Of a stretch of DNA of 64,000 bases, positions 52,940-60,130 are shown piece after piece. The position numbers were made by a program, and so were the translations under genes. The stretch is taken from assembly GCF_000974425.1 (NCBI RefSeq), contig NZ_CP010429.1, forward strand, positions 6,868,001 through 6,932,000, in the 5' to 3' direction. The notes below the pieces were generated by a model. That model worked only from the letters and a program-made list of their open reading frames with translations, was not told the DNA's origin and did no database searches. This stretch comes from Spirosoma radiotolerans (GTDB lineage: Bacteria > Bacteroidota > Bacteroidia > Cytophagales > Spirosomataceae). The first letter of the stretch is position 1, and each line of letters starts with the position of its first letter.

Positions 52940-55200
52940 ACAGCTAAGGCAGTTTTAGAGTCGGTACTGTCAAGTCTCGAAACGGGCTGATCGCCGTTGG
53001 CGCTGATCTGGAGTAAATCCAGTGGCGACTGAGCCAGCATGTTAATGGTCAGGGGCATCTGGGAGGCCCAGAGTTTGTAATAAGCGGTTTGCTGAGCCAG
53101 CAACTCGAAATGCGACCCTTCTTCAATTAATTTCCCTTGTTCGATAACCACAATTTTGTCGGCGTTCATCACGGTGCTCAGCCGGTGCGCAATGAGAATG
53201 ACTGTTTTGTTGTGTTCACGCAAATGCTGAATTGTTTCCTGTACACACTGCTCCGAAATTGAATCGAGCGAGGAAGTAGCTTCATCCAGGATCAAGACAT
53301 CCGGGTTTTGGTACAGCGCCCGGGCAATGGCGATGCGCTGCTTCTGTCCACCCGACAAACTCGCCCCATTTTCGCCGAGGTAGGTATGAAAGCCATTGGG
53401 TAGTTTCTCGATGAAATCTGTGATGCCAAGTCGCTGGCATATGGCTACAATCCGCTGCATATCGGGCTGGTATTCGCCCACGGCAATATTATCAATTACG
53501 TTTCCGGCAAAGAGGTCAATCTTTTGCGGGACCACGCTCACCCGACGCCGGATACTATCGTTGCTGATGTGCTTGATGTCGTAATCGCCGATGTGAATGC
53601 TGCCGCTCTGGAGCGGATACAGGTTTTGCAGCAGTGACAGCATGGTGGACTTACCCGACCCGCTTTCGCCCACAACGGCGGTGATCTTCCCGCGAGGCAC
53701 CGTTAGGCTGAGGTTATCGAATACCTGTGTACGGGTACCATAGCGAAATGAGACGTCGGTAAAGCGGATATCGCCAATCATCTCCGGTTTGAGTTCGATT
53801 TTATTTTCGGTCTCTTCCCGTTCCAGATCCATAATCTCGAACAAACGGTCGGCGGCAATGAGGGCGTCCTGCACGGTTCGGTTAGCGCCAATTAATTGGC
53901 TTGCTGGCCCCGTGAAGTAGCCGATGAGGGCATAAAACGAAAGCAACTCGCCGGGAGTGATCTGATTGTCGATGACAAAGCCGGACCCCACCCAGAGGAG
54001 TACGATGGTGAACAACCGCGAGACGATTTCCGTAGCGTTGCCCGACCAGACCGAGTTACGGGCCGAGGTGAAAATGGTTTTGAGCAGTTTGATGAATCGC
54101 GTCTCGGTCTTGACATTGGCAAACTCCTCCAGCCCGAACCGTTTGATGGTGCCCATCGCGTTCAGCGACTCGACCAACTGCGACTCCAGTTCGGCGGCAT
54201 CTTCCATCAGTGTCCGCTGGTATTTCTTATTCAGCTTGTTGACAATCAAATAAATAGCGCCGTAGAAGGGAATGACCGCCAGCATAATCATTGCCAGTTT
54301 CCAGTCGTAGGTAAACATCATGCCGAAGGAGAACAGCACGATAAACACATTGACAACCAGCCCTGTAGCCGCATCATTGATGAACGCCCGGATCTTCACC
54401 GCGTCGTTGATGCGGGAAATAATTTCACCCACCCGCATCGTGTCGAAGAACTGTTGCGGCAGTTTCATCAGGTGTTTATAATAGCCCAGAATCAGCCGGG
54501 CGTCGATTTGTTGCCCCGTTTTGAGCGCAAACATGCTTTTCATACTGCCGATGAAGAGTTGTAGCACCAGAATCAGCACCATCACGATACTGAGCAGGTT
54601 GAGCAGATTCCGGTTCCCTTCCACGATGACGTTGTCGACAATCTTCTGCACATAAATCGACGTCGAGAGGCCCAGCACGGTATAAATCAGCGCGCCGAAG
54701 AGCGCCTGTATCATCACGCTGCGATGTGGCCGTACCAATTGCCAGAAACGCTGCATAGCCGACACTTTCTCGTTGCCTGCCGTAAACTGATCATCGGGCA
54801 GCAGCAGAATCAACACGCCGGTCCAGATTTTTTTAAACTCTTCGTGAGTGTGTTTCACGAATTTGCCAGGGCCGGGGTCCATGACAACGATGTGTTTGTC
54901 GGTCACCTCGTAGATGACCACAAAATGGTGCAGGACTTCCTTGACGATGATGTGAGCGATGGCAGGTTTGGGAATCTTGCTCAGGCTTTCGAACGTGCCC
55001 CGTACGCCCTTCGCCTGGAAACCCAGCCGATGGGCTGCTTCAATCATGCCCAATACATTGGTTCCTTTCTGGTCGGTAGACGCCATCTGCCGGATGCGGG
55101 CAATGGGCATCATCAGGTTATAATGCGCCGAGATCGACGCCAGACAGGCCGCCCCGCAGTCGGTGATGTCGTGCTGTTTGATTATCGTTTTCTTTGCCAT
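52936..55200 (-). CDS. Peptidase-containing ABC transporter (C39 bacteriocin exporter)
   Basis: 754 residues. The N-terminal C39 domain shows QHDITDCGAACLASISAHYN with Gln9 and catalytic Cys15, His92 in HHFVVIYEV and Asp108 in VVMDPG, so all the triad residues are present. A six-helix membrane domain (about 155-430) follows, then the ATPase with Walker A GESGSGKST (511-519), LSGGQKQR (615-622), Walker B VLILDEATSSLD and the switch histidine IAHRLSTV. It cuts peptide leaders after Gly-Gly and exports the core. Beside it lie at least eight genes with such leaders, which are the obvious substrates. Confidence 0.96.
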   Translation of the reverse strand: MAKKTIIKQHDITDCGAACLASISAHYNLMMPIARIRQMASTDQKGTNVLGMIEAAHRLGFQAKGVRGTFESLSKIPKPAIAHIIVKEVLHHFVVIYEVTDKHIVVMDPGPGKFVKHTHEEFKKIWTGVLILLLPDDQFTAGNEKVSAMQRFWQLVRPHRSVMIQALFGALIYTVLGLSTSIYVQKIVDNVIVEGNRNLLNLLSIVMVLILVLQLFIGSMKSMFALKTGQQIDARLILGYYKHLMKLPQQFFDTMRVGEIISRINDAVKIRAFINDAATGLVVNVFIVLFSFGMMFTYDWKLAMIMLAVIPFYGAIYLIVNKLNKKYQRTLMEDAAELESQLVESLNAMGTIKRFGLEEFANVKTETRFIKLLKTIFTSARNSVWSGNATEIVSRLFTIVLLWVGSGFVIDNQITPGELLSFYALIGYFTGPASQLIGANRTVQDALIAADRLFEIMDLEREETENKIELKPEMIGDIRFTDVSFRYGTRTQVFDNLSLTVPRGKITAVVGESGSGKSTMLSLLQNLYPLQSGSIHIGDYDIKHISNDSIRRRVSVVPQKIDLFAGNVIDNIAVGEYQPDMQRIVAICQRLGITDFIEKLPNGFHTYLGENGASLSGGQKQRIAIARALYQNPDVLILDEATSSLDSISEQCVQETIQHLREHNKTVILIAHRLSTVMNADKIVVIEQGKLIEEGSHFELLAQQTAYYKLWASQMPLTINMLAQSPLDLLQISANGDQPVSRLDSTDSKTALAV

Positions 55201-55224
55201 GATTTCTTGAGGAGGGAGTTGCTT

Positions 55225-56403
55225 TTATTTCGTAGCCAGGGCCGGGGTGTTCTTCGGGTTGAGCCAGTCGTCGGCATTGTCGTAGAGGAGGTCGAACAGG
55301 CTGCGACGCGTGACGACAAACCGCGCCCGCACAGTCATGCCTTTTTTGAGGTAGCCTTTATAGCCTTCTTTAAGGGAGAGGAAGTTTTGATCGAGCTGGC
55401 ATTTGATCCGAAACACGGGCGTATCGTTCATCACAATGATGTCGTTCGAGACTTCGGTAATTTTGCCCTGCGCCATGCCCCACTGATTGTAGTCGAAGGC
55501 GTCGACCTGCATCCGGGTAATCATACCGGGCCGTAGCAGGCCAATATCTTTTGGCGATACGTAACACTCGACCAGCAGGTTGGAATCGGGCGAGATCACA
55601 CCGAGCACTTCGCCGGGCTGTACATAGGAGCCAGGATAGCGGCCGCCCAACTGACTGACTGTACCGGCCACGGGGGCTTTGATGGTATGCAGGTTTTGCT
55701 CGTTGAGTAGTTGACGTTCCTGAGCGCGGAGTTCATCGAGGGCGAGCTGGTGTTGGTTGAGGCTGGCCTGCCATTCGCTCACCTGCCGTTCTATCTGCGA
55801 TGCGTATTGCGCAACCACCGTATTGTAAGTGTATTCTTTGTCTTCGAACTCCTGCTTCGCCAATACCTTGTCCTGGTAAAGCTGCTGGGTCACATCTAAC
55901 TCACGTTTACGTTTGGTTTGCGTTTGGGTGTTCTCAGTAAGCAAAAAGCGGAATTGTTCATACTGTTGCCGCACTACCGGTGATTGCAGGCCCGATACGG
56001 ACAGCAGGTTTTGGCGGGAAGCGTGCACGAGCCGGTCGAGGTCGTGGATGTTGAGATTTTTTTCGCTTTGCTGCGAGCGGTTCAGCCGGAGTTTACTGTC
56101 CAGTACTTCGGTTTGGAGCCGGATCATAGGCTGGTTCCGGCGCACCGGCTGATTGTCGTGGACGAGTACTTCGGCGATTGTGCCAGCCACGAGAGGGCGA
56201 AGTTCGTTGCGTTCAGCTACCGTACGGACCATGCCACTGCTCTGCACAGATACCTCCGTATGTACGAATGGAAGCGAGCAAAGGGCGGCAACGATGGCAA
56301 GGGTAACTGTGCAATAGATAAGCTGCCCCCGAACCGTAACCTGAGGCAGGTAAGCCTCCGTCGTATGCTCGATAACGGTAGGCGGGTGTAGTTGATGTTG
56401 CAT
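55225..56403 (-). CDS. HlyD-family membrane fusion protein
   Basis: 392 residues: one TM helix (VRGQLIYCTVTLAIVAALCS), a lipoyl-like strand (GMVRTVAERNELRPLVAGTI), long coiled coils (DSKLRLNRSQQ..HDLDRLVHASRQNLL; LDELRAQERQLLNEQNLHTI), the second lipoyl half APVAGTVSQLGGRYPGSYVQ, and a beta-barrel (MITRMQVDAFDYNQWGMAQG). It bridges the exporter and TolC across the periplasm. First gene of the exporter operon, with a promoter that shares its -33 word with three peptide-cluster promoters. Confidence 0.93.
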   Translation of the reverse strand: MQHQLHPPTVIEHTTEAYLPQVTVRGQLIYCTVTLAIVAALCSLPFVHTEVSVQSSGMVRTVAERNELRPLVAGTIAEVLVHDNQPVRRNQPMIRLQTEVLDSKLRLNRSQQSEKNLNIHDLDRLVHASRQNLLSVSGLQSPVVRQQYEQFRFLLTENTQTQTKRKRELDVTQQLYQDKVLAKQEFEDKEYTYNTVVAQYASQIERQVSEWQASLNQHQLALDELRAQERQLLNEQNLHTIKAPVAGTVSQLGGRYPGSYVQPGEVLGVISPDSNLLVECYVSPKDIGLLRPGMITRMQVDAFDYNQWGMAQGKITEVSNDIIVMNDTPVFRIKCQLDQNFLSLKEGYKGYLKKGMTVRARFVVTRRSLFDLLYDNADDWLNPKNTPALATK

Positions 56404-56433
56404 CGTATTGACGTTTGGGATAAAATCTTATCT

Positions 56434-56468
56434 CAAAGGTCGGACGGTGCTACACGGCGTTCAATAAC
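56434..56468 (-). promoter_or_regulatory. Promoter of the exporter operon with GTTATTGA element
   Basis: On the minus strand GTTATTGA (56461-56468) is followed, 20 bases after its TTG, by GACCTTTG (56434-56441), a -7 element. The same GTTATTGA with the same 20-base spacing precedes three genes of the peptide cluster. Confidence 0.6.
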
Positions 56469-56678
56469 GGGCCGTTGTACTTTATAACAGGGGAGAATAA
56501 TTGATTCACTTCCCAAAAGTACCAGACGATCAGGGTATTTATTGGGAATGAACTGAGTATTGGAAAATTTTGCCTTGTGGATCAAAGCAATAACCGTTTT
56601 CTGTTAACAGACGGAAAAAATACGCCGTTTGAATAATCGTAATATTATCTTAAAAAAAGGGTAATTCTGCAGAAAAAA

Positions 56679-56716
56679 TCAACCTGTATATACCGTTGTC
56701 AGTACACACAGGTTGA
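56679..56716 (-). terminator. Terminator of the peptide cluster
   Basis: TCAACCTGT (56679-56687) pairs with ACAGGTTGA (56708-56716); on the minus strand the stem is followed by six T residues. It lies 22 bases past the last peptide gene and separates the peptide operon from the exporter operon. The remaining 210 bases up to the exporter promoter show no gene. Confidence 0.82.
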
Positions 56717-56737
56717 TCAATGCATTTAGTAATTGGC

Positions 56738-56884
56738 TTAGCTATTCCACCAATCTACAACCGCGTTATAGGCGTTTACAACCGCGTCATGAACAGCTTT
56801 GCCAGCCTCATGAAAAGCATTGTATGTATCTGTGGGGTTACCACCATATATGTCAACAAGTTCTTTCTCAGTTAAATTTTTCAT
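56738..56884 (-). CDS. Double-glycine leader peptide A (amphipathic, tryptophan-ending)
   Basis: 48 residues. The leader MKNLTEKELVDIYGG has the classic pattern (hydrophobic at -4, -7 and -12, acidic residues, Gly-Gly at -2/-1). The 33-residue core begins NPTDTYNAFHEAGKAVHDAV and ends DWWNS, with a regular i, i+3/i+4 alternation of Ala/Val/Tyr and polar residues: an amphipathic helix. This is a typical bacteriocin or microcin precursor. It is the last gene before the cluster terminator. Confidence 0.8.
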   Translation of the reverse strand: MKNLTEKELVDIYGGNPTDTYNAFHEAGKAVHDAVVNAYNAVVDWWNS

Positions 56885-56927
56885 GTTATAAAAAGATTAT
56901 AAATAGATGATATAGATTTTCAATAAA

Positions 56928-57092
56928 TTAATAACCAAACAGGCCAGAAACAAAGCCACCTACCGCAGCACCAACTTCGGTGATGAGATTGCGAACAGCA
57001 CTACCAGCGTGGTATCCCTGCGTGTAGTCACCGCCATTTACTTCATTTGCTTCCTGAATGTTCAATTCGTTTACTTCGCTAAAAGTAGTCAT
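56928..57092 (-). CDS. Double-glycine leader peptide B (GxxxG helix)
   Basis: 54 residues; the 21-residue leader ends NIQEANEVNGG. The 33-residue core begins DYTQGYHAGSAVRNLITEVG and closes AAVGGFVSGLFGY, with GxxxG motifs. The last part, GGFVSGLFG, matches GGFIDGLLG of peptide C. GxxxG-bearing pairs are the mark of two-peptide class IIb bacteriocins, where the two helices pack in the target membrane. Confidence 0.8.
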   Translation of the reverse strand: MTTFSEVNELNIQEANEVNGGDYTQGYHAGSAVRNLITEVGAAVGGFVSGLFGY

Positions 57093-57136
57093 TGTCGTTA
57101 TAGTTTTTTAGTAAATAATTAGAATTGAGAAAGTTA

Positions 57137-57310
57137 TTATTTCTGTGGTGTGCGGCCTAATAAACCATCGATAAAGCCACCCGCTGTGTCAACTATTTCA
57201 CCGATATTTTTGAGGATTTCGCCCCAGGGGACGCTCCCGCCATCAACCTGCTTCAGTTCAGCATCTTTCAATTCGACAACTTCAGCTTGGTCAACATTAA
57301 AATTAGTCAT
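57137..57310 (-). CDS. Double-glycine leader peptide C (GxxxG helix)
   Basis: 57 residues. The leader (25 residues) starts MTNFNVDQAEVVELKDAELK and ends QVDGG; it is nearly identical to the leaders of D and E. The core starts SVPWGEILKNIGEIVDTAGG and ends FIDGLLGRTPQK, with a GxxxG motif. Likely partner of peptide B. Confidence 0.82.
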   Translation of the reverse strand: MTNFNVDQAEVVELKDAELKQVDGGSVPWGEILKNIGEIVDTAGGFIDGLLGRTPQK

Positions 57311-57381
57311 TGTTTAATTTGTTTTGATAGTTAATAAGAATTGAACTATATTACCTGAAACCATGGCCAGATTAATCGGCC

Positions 57382-57516
57382 TTATACTCCGTAATAATTG
57401 CAAATGATACCAGCAACAGTGAGTACTAATCCGATGATACCGCCACCTTCAACTTCGGTCATTTCAGCGGCATGCAATTCTACTACTTCAGCTTGGTCAA
57501 TATTAAAATTAGTCAT
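57382..57516 (-). CDS. Double-glycine leader peptide D (short hydrophobic core)
   Basis: 44 residues: a 25-residue leader ending HAAEMTEVEGG and a 19-residue, very hydrophobic core GIIGLVLTVAGIICNYYGV with one cysteine. It is a clear paralogue of E, which has the same length and shares the pattern GxIGxxLxxAGxICN. The core is just long enough for a single membrane helix. Confidence 0.82.
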   Translation of the reverse strand: MTNFNIDQAEVVELHAAEMTEVEGGGIIGLVLTVAGIICNYYGV

Positions 57517-57755
57517 TGTCTGATTGATTAAATTAGTATAAAATAAGTAAACTATATTGTTCGTAATCCTGCTTGGTCTGGGCGACTTTCGCTGTGGAGG
57601 ATATTGTCAAGTTATTGCATTCTGATTAACATTTGCATCATTCTTCGACAAGAAATCTACCTGAATTTTATACTGGCCTATGCCATCTTCCCGCTAAGGG
57701 TAATTAGGTACATTCGTCAAAGTATTGAGATCGTAGTTAATCAAGTTGCTTTACC

Positions 57756-57890
57756 CTACAGTCCGAGAAAATTACAAATTGCACCAGCGATACAGAGTAT
57801 CGTTCCGATGGCACCACCGCCATCTACTTCGGTCATTTCGTTGGCCTTTAATTCGACAACTTCAGCTTGGTCAAAATTAAAATTAGTCAT
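57756..57890 (-). CDS. Double-glycine leader peptide E (short hydrophobic core)
   Basis: 44 residues: leader ending KANEMTEVDGG, core GAIGTILCIAGAICNFLGL with two cysteines. Paralogue of D; 239 bases lie between the two genes with no further ORF that I can support. Confidence 0.82.
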   Translation of the reverse strand: MTNFNFDQAEVVELKANEMTEVDGGGAIGTILCIAGAICNFLGL

Positions 57891-58190
57891 TGTTTGGTTT
57901 GTTAAAATGATAGAATATTACGTATACAATATCCCTTCAGCATCGGCTTAATCCGGAATGCGTTGGCTGCAAGGGCACTCTCAATCTATTCCACCAGGGG
58001 AAGGATATCGCTCGTAAAAACTGTCTGCCTGATCGTTACCTACGGGATCTGTGCCCGATAGCTATCAAACGTATTACAGGCATCTTCCTTGAGTTATTCA
58101 GCAGATAACGCGCTAACCCTGTGGTCATTAATTAATTCGTGATTGAAAACTCCACACCAGCGTAATAGGTGGAGTACGGTCGTTCCAGCG
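57891..58190. other. Intergenic stretch inside the peptide cluster
   Basis: No small gene with a leader is evident on either strand. A weak hairpin (CTCCAC 58150-58155, GTGGAG 58169-58174) sits just after the peptide F stop and may attenuate read-through. Confidence 0.45.
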
Positions 58191-58331
58191 TTAGGCCTGT
58201 GGCCCCTTGTAGCTGATCATGTCCAGTATGGCATCGGCAACAGCTTTCGCAGCCTCCTGCAGCCAGTTGCCGCCTGTCAGCTCCTGTTGTTCTTTCTGAG
58301 TGAGTTCCTGAATTTGGTTGTCTGTTTGCAT
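58191..58331 (-). CDS. Double-glycine leader peptide F
   Basis: 46 residues; leader of 21 ending KEQQELTGG, and a 25-residue core that begins NWLQEAAKAVADAILDMISY and ends KGPQA. It forms an amphipathic helix. The N-terminal NWL of the core is shared with peptide G, whose stop lies 12 bases upstream. Confidence 0.82.
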   Translation of the reverse strand: MQTDNQIQELTQKEQQELTGGNWLQEAAKAVADAILDMISYKGPQA

Positions 58332-58343
58332 GGGTTTATTTGT

Positions 58344-58493
58344 TTATTCGTATTTCTTAAATGGACGGTTTGACCCATTATTTTGAAAGTCATCGCATAC
58401 GTCGAGAACAGTATCGGCTGCGCAAGCCAGGTCGTTGAGCCAATTTCCGCCCTGAATCGTCTCTAAGTCTGTTTTTGTTAAGTCTACTAGCAT
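58344..58493 (-). CDS. Double-glycine leader peptide G
   Basis: 49 residues; a short 16-residue leader (MLVDLTKTDLETIQGG) and a 33-residue core that begins NWLNDLACAADTVLDVCDDF and ends with a basic tail (RPFKKYE). Two cysteines at core positions 8 and 17 could form a disulfide. It shares the NWL start with F. Confidence 0.82.
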   Translation of the reverse strand: MLVDLTKTDLETIQGGNWLNDLACAADTVLDVCDDFQNNGSNRPFKKYE

Positions 58494-58558
58494 CTTATTT
58501 TGGATTGATTTATTATGTTAGGTTCGTTCACACTGTTTGTGCAAGAGTCGCTTCATGC

Positions 58559-58810
58559 CTACTTTTCGTCGATCACCTCTTTGGGCATTACGTCGACATG
58601 GCGTAGTGAGCCAGGCACTTCGGGTTTTTCCTTGATCGGTTTACCCTTGCCTTTGTCCACGTATACCGAATCGTTTAATGGAATGATCAATTCTGGAACG
58701 GGGGGGCTTCCTTCTGATAGTATATGAGCAGGTGACACCGGAGAACTCTCTTTGCAGGCGGTCGCCAGGAGCAGTAATCCAGCCGCGACTACTAGATTCA
58801 TTTTAGTCAT
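58559..58810 (-). CDS. Small lipoprotein in the peptide cluster
   Basis: 83 residues with a lipobox, LLLLATAC, placing the lipidated Cys at 19. The mature part is polar and proline-rich (SPVSPAHILSEGSPPVPELI, DKGKGKPIKEKPEVP) and I recognise no family. It is the first gene of the likely operon with peptides G to A and has a GTTATTGA promoter. Small lipoproteins act as immunity factors in several bacteriocin systems; that role is an inference from position only. Confidence 0.75.
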   Translation of the reverse strand: MTKMNLVVAAGLLLLATACKESSPVSPAHILSEGSPPVPELIIPLNDSVYVDKGKGKPIKEKPEVPGSLRHVDVMPKEVIDEK

Positions 58811-58843
58811 GATATCTGGTTATGTATTAGTTGAATTATGATG

Positions 58844-58891
58844 TAAACTTCTGATATATAGTTTTTTATATCAATAACTATTGGTTATAAC
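58844..58891 (-). promoter_or_regulatory. Promoter upstream of the lipoprotein gene
   Basis: GTTATTGA (58871-58878, minus strand) lies 20 bases (counted from its TTG) ahead of a weak -7 element GAAGTTTA (58844-58851). A palindromic GTTATAAC (58884-58891) sits just upstream, as in front of the proline-rich peptide gene. Confidence 0.5.
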
Positions 58892-58940
58892 ATATAGCTT
58901 TAGATACTAATTTATGCTGGGATCGGTTGGTCATTGTAAG

Positions 58941-58970
58941 AACTCCCCCGCCAGATAGAGCGGGGGAGTT
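58941..58970. terminator. 11-bp perfect hairpin
   Basis: AACTCCCCCGC (58941-58951) and GCGGGGGAGTT (58960-58970) with an 8-base loop. It would end transcription from the proline-rich peptide gene. Between here and that gene's stop at 59170 I see only a 14-codon relic-like stretch (LGLGGGYGIADHRN) without a start. Confidence 0.7.
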
Positions 58971-59169
58971 ACCCGATCTTATCCCACCTGTATTCATCCG
59001 TTAAGCGACTGTTAATTTCTGTGATCAGCTATCCCGTAGCCACCACCTAGGCCGAGCTATGTGCTCTTAGGGTCCTGAAAGACCTGCGTTGGTGTATGAC
59101 GGGTTGAGGTTACGATTAGCTTACTATGTATAACTTCTATGCTAGACTATAACTAATTACTTTTCTGGC

Positions 59170-59373
59170 CTACAGCGTAACTGGATCAATTGGCAGTGGT
59201 AATGGTAACCGGATAGGCGGGAACTTGATAGGCGGAAACTTAATGATGGGAAATGGGCGGGGAAAACTAATGTCTACCAGCACGGGCATGTCGTCACTGC
59301 CGCCCGTCGTTTGTTGTAGCTCGACTTCGCTCAACGGCGTTAATTCGTTCGAATGTACTGATTTGTTTTGCAT
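59170..59373 (-). CDS. Double-glycine leader peptide I, proline-rich
   Basis: 67 residues; a 25-residue leader ending LSEVELQQTTGG and a 42-residue core with about a third proline: SDDMPVLVDISFPRPFPIIK, then FPPIKFPPIRLPLPLPIDP. A repeated (F/L)PPI(K/R) unit is evident. It has its own promoter and terminator. Proline-rich antimicrobial peptides are known to act inside cells on ribosomes or chaperones; whether this one does is unknown. It could also be a surface or adhesive peptide. Confidence 0.8.
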   Translation of the reverse strand: MQNKSVHSNELTPLSEVELQQTTGGSDDMPVLVDISFPRPFPIIKFPPIKFPPIRLPLPLPIDPVTL

Positions 59374-59440
59374 GACTTAATTGATTTATAAAGTATCTAT
59401 TTTGGCTTTTTTTGTATTAGTTATTCCTGTTTTGATGGCA

Positions 59441-59508
59441 CAAAGTTGTAGGGCAAATAGTTGACTATCAATAACTAAGCATTGTAATTTAGTCAATTAG
59501 GTTATAAC
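59441..59508 (-). promoter_or_regulatory. Promoter of the proline-rich peptide gene
   Basis: GTTATTGA (59468-59475) and CAACTTTG (59441-59448) are spaced by the same 20 bases as at the exporter promoter. Downstream, CATCAAAACAG is shared with the next promoter. A palindromic GTTATAAC is at 59501-59508. Confidence 0.6.
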
Positions 59509-59600
59509 GACCAGTTACCGTTGGATTTCCATCTGTAGCGAAAGATTCTTACCTATTCCAGCAAAATTCTTCAGCATGTAGTAAGGTGACTGGTAACTGA

Positions 59601-59780
59601 CTAAGCCGCTTCGTCGTAATAATTGGCTGTGTCATCCGTCGGTAAGTCCATCTGGCCAAAGAGGTCGCTGGCAGAGACGAGCCAATTGTCATCGTAAGAG
59701 CCAGTTTCGTTGGCCATTAAGTCAAAGTCATTGTTGATCCAGACTTCAAAAGAGAATTCGGAGTTGATACGATTTTTCAT
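59601..59780 (-). CDS. Acidic small protein J without Gly-Gly
   Basis: 59 residues, beginning MKNRINSEFSFEVWINNDFD and ending PTDDTANYYDEAA, with about a quarter Asp or Glu and no double-glycine. The N-terminus looks leader-like (acidic, NDFDLMANETGSYDD), so an atypical cut site is possible. It could also be an immunity protein or an unrelated small protein. The promoter closely matches that of peptide I, which ties it to the cluster. Confidence 0.65.
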   Translation of the reverse strand: MKNRINSEFSFEVWINNDFDLMANETGSYDDNWLVSASDLFGQMDLPTDDTANYYDEAA

Positions 59781-59842
59781 GGCTTGTTTTCTTTATGGTT
59801 AACATTGATTTAGAATTGAATTTTTGTGCTGTTTTGATGAAA

Positions 59843-59929
59843 CAAAGGTTGCCTCTGCCCAGGCCAGATTCAATAACCATCGGTTGTATCGTAACCCCTT
59901 GAGATATAGTTTATTCAGATAGGTTATAT
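59843..59929 (-). promoter_or_regulatory. Promoter of small protein J
   Basis: GTTATTGA (59870-59877), then 20 bases after its TTG AACCTTTG (59843-59850), followed by CATCAAAACAG as in the promoter of peptide I. A GTTATAT word is at 59923-59929. Confidence 0.6.
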
Positions 59930-60022
59930 GGGTTCTATTTCCAGCATTCTCTCATCTTGTATAAGTACTTGTCATTCATCGATATAGCCCGTGAGTGCAA
60001 TAATCAATCAGCCGATGGAATG

Positions 60023-60057
60023 ATGCATTGGTCGATGGATTGAATGCATTTGTCGAA
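60023..60057 (+). promoter_or_regulatory. LytTR-like direct repeat pair upstream of the XRE gene
   Basis: ATGCATTGGTCGAT (60023-60036) and ATGCATTTGTCGAA (60044-60057), 21 bases apart, 74 bases upstream of the XRE start. The same pair recurs before the ABC ATPase gene. Confidence 0.6.
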
Positions 60058-60130
60058 ACAAGTTTCTGTTCCTGTTCGACTACTTTTCATTTGTGTCGGT
60101 CAAACAACACAAACTTTCTCAATCTATCTC

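Noticed and set aside
53896..54564. 222-codon plus-strand frame opposite the C39 exporter
   Set aside because: Antisense shadow in a long GC-richer gene; composition (His/Gln/Asp-rich) is typical of such shadows.
57517..57755. Possible further leader peptide between D and E
   Set aside because: The minus strand gives only frames of about ten codons, none with a leader.
57604..57951. 115-codon plus-strand frame
   Set aside because: It runs antisense to the clear leader-peptide gene E and has no recognisable features.
59012..59056. Possible relic of another Gly-Gly peptide (LGLGGGYGIADHRN)
   Set aside because: Only 14 codons, no start and an in-frame stop just upstream; too short to support.
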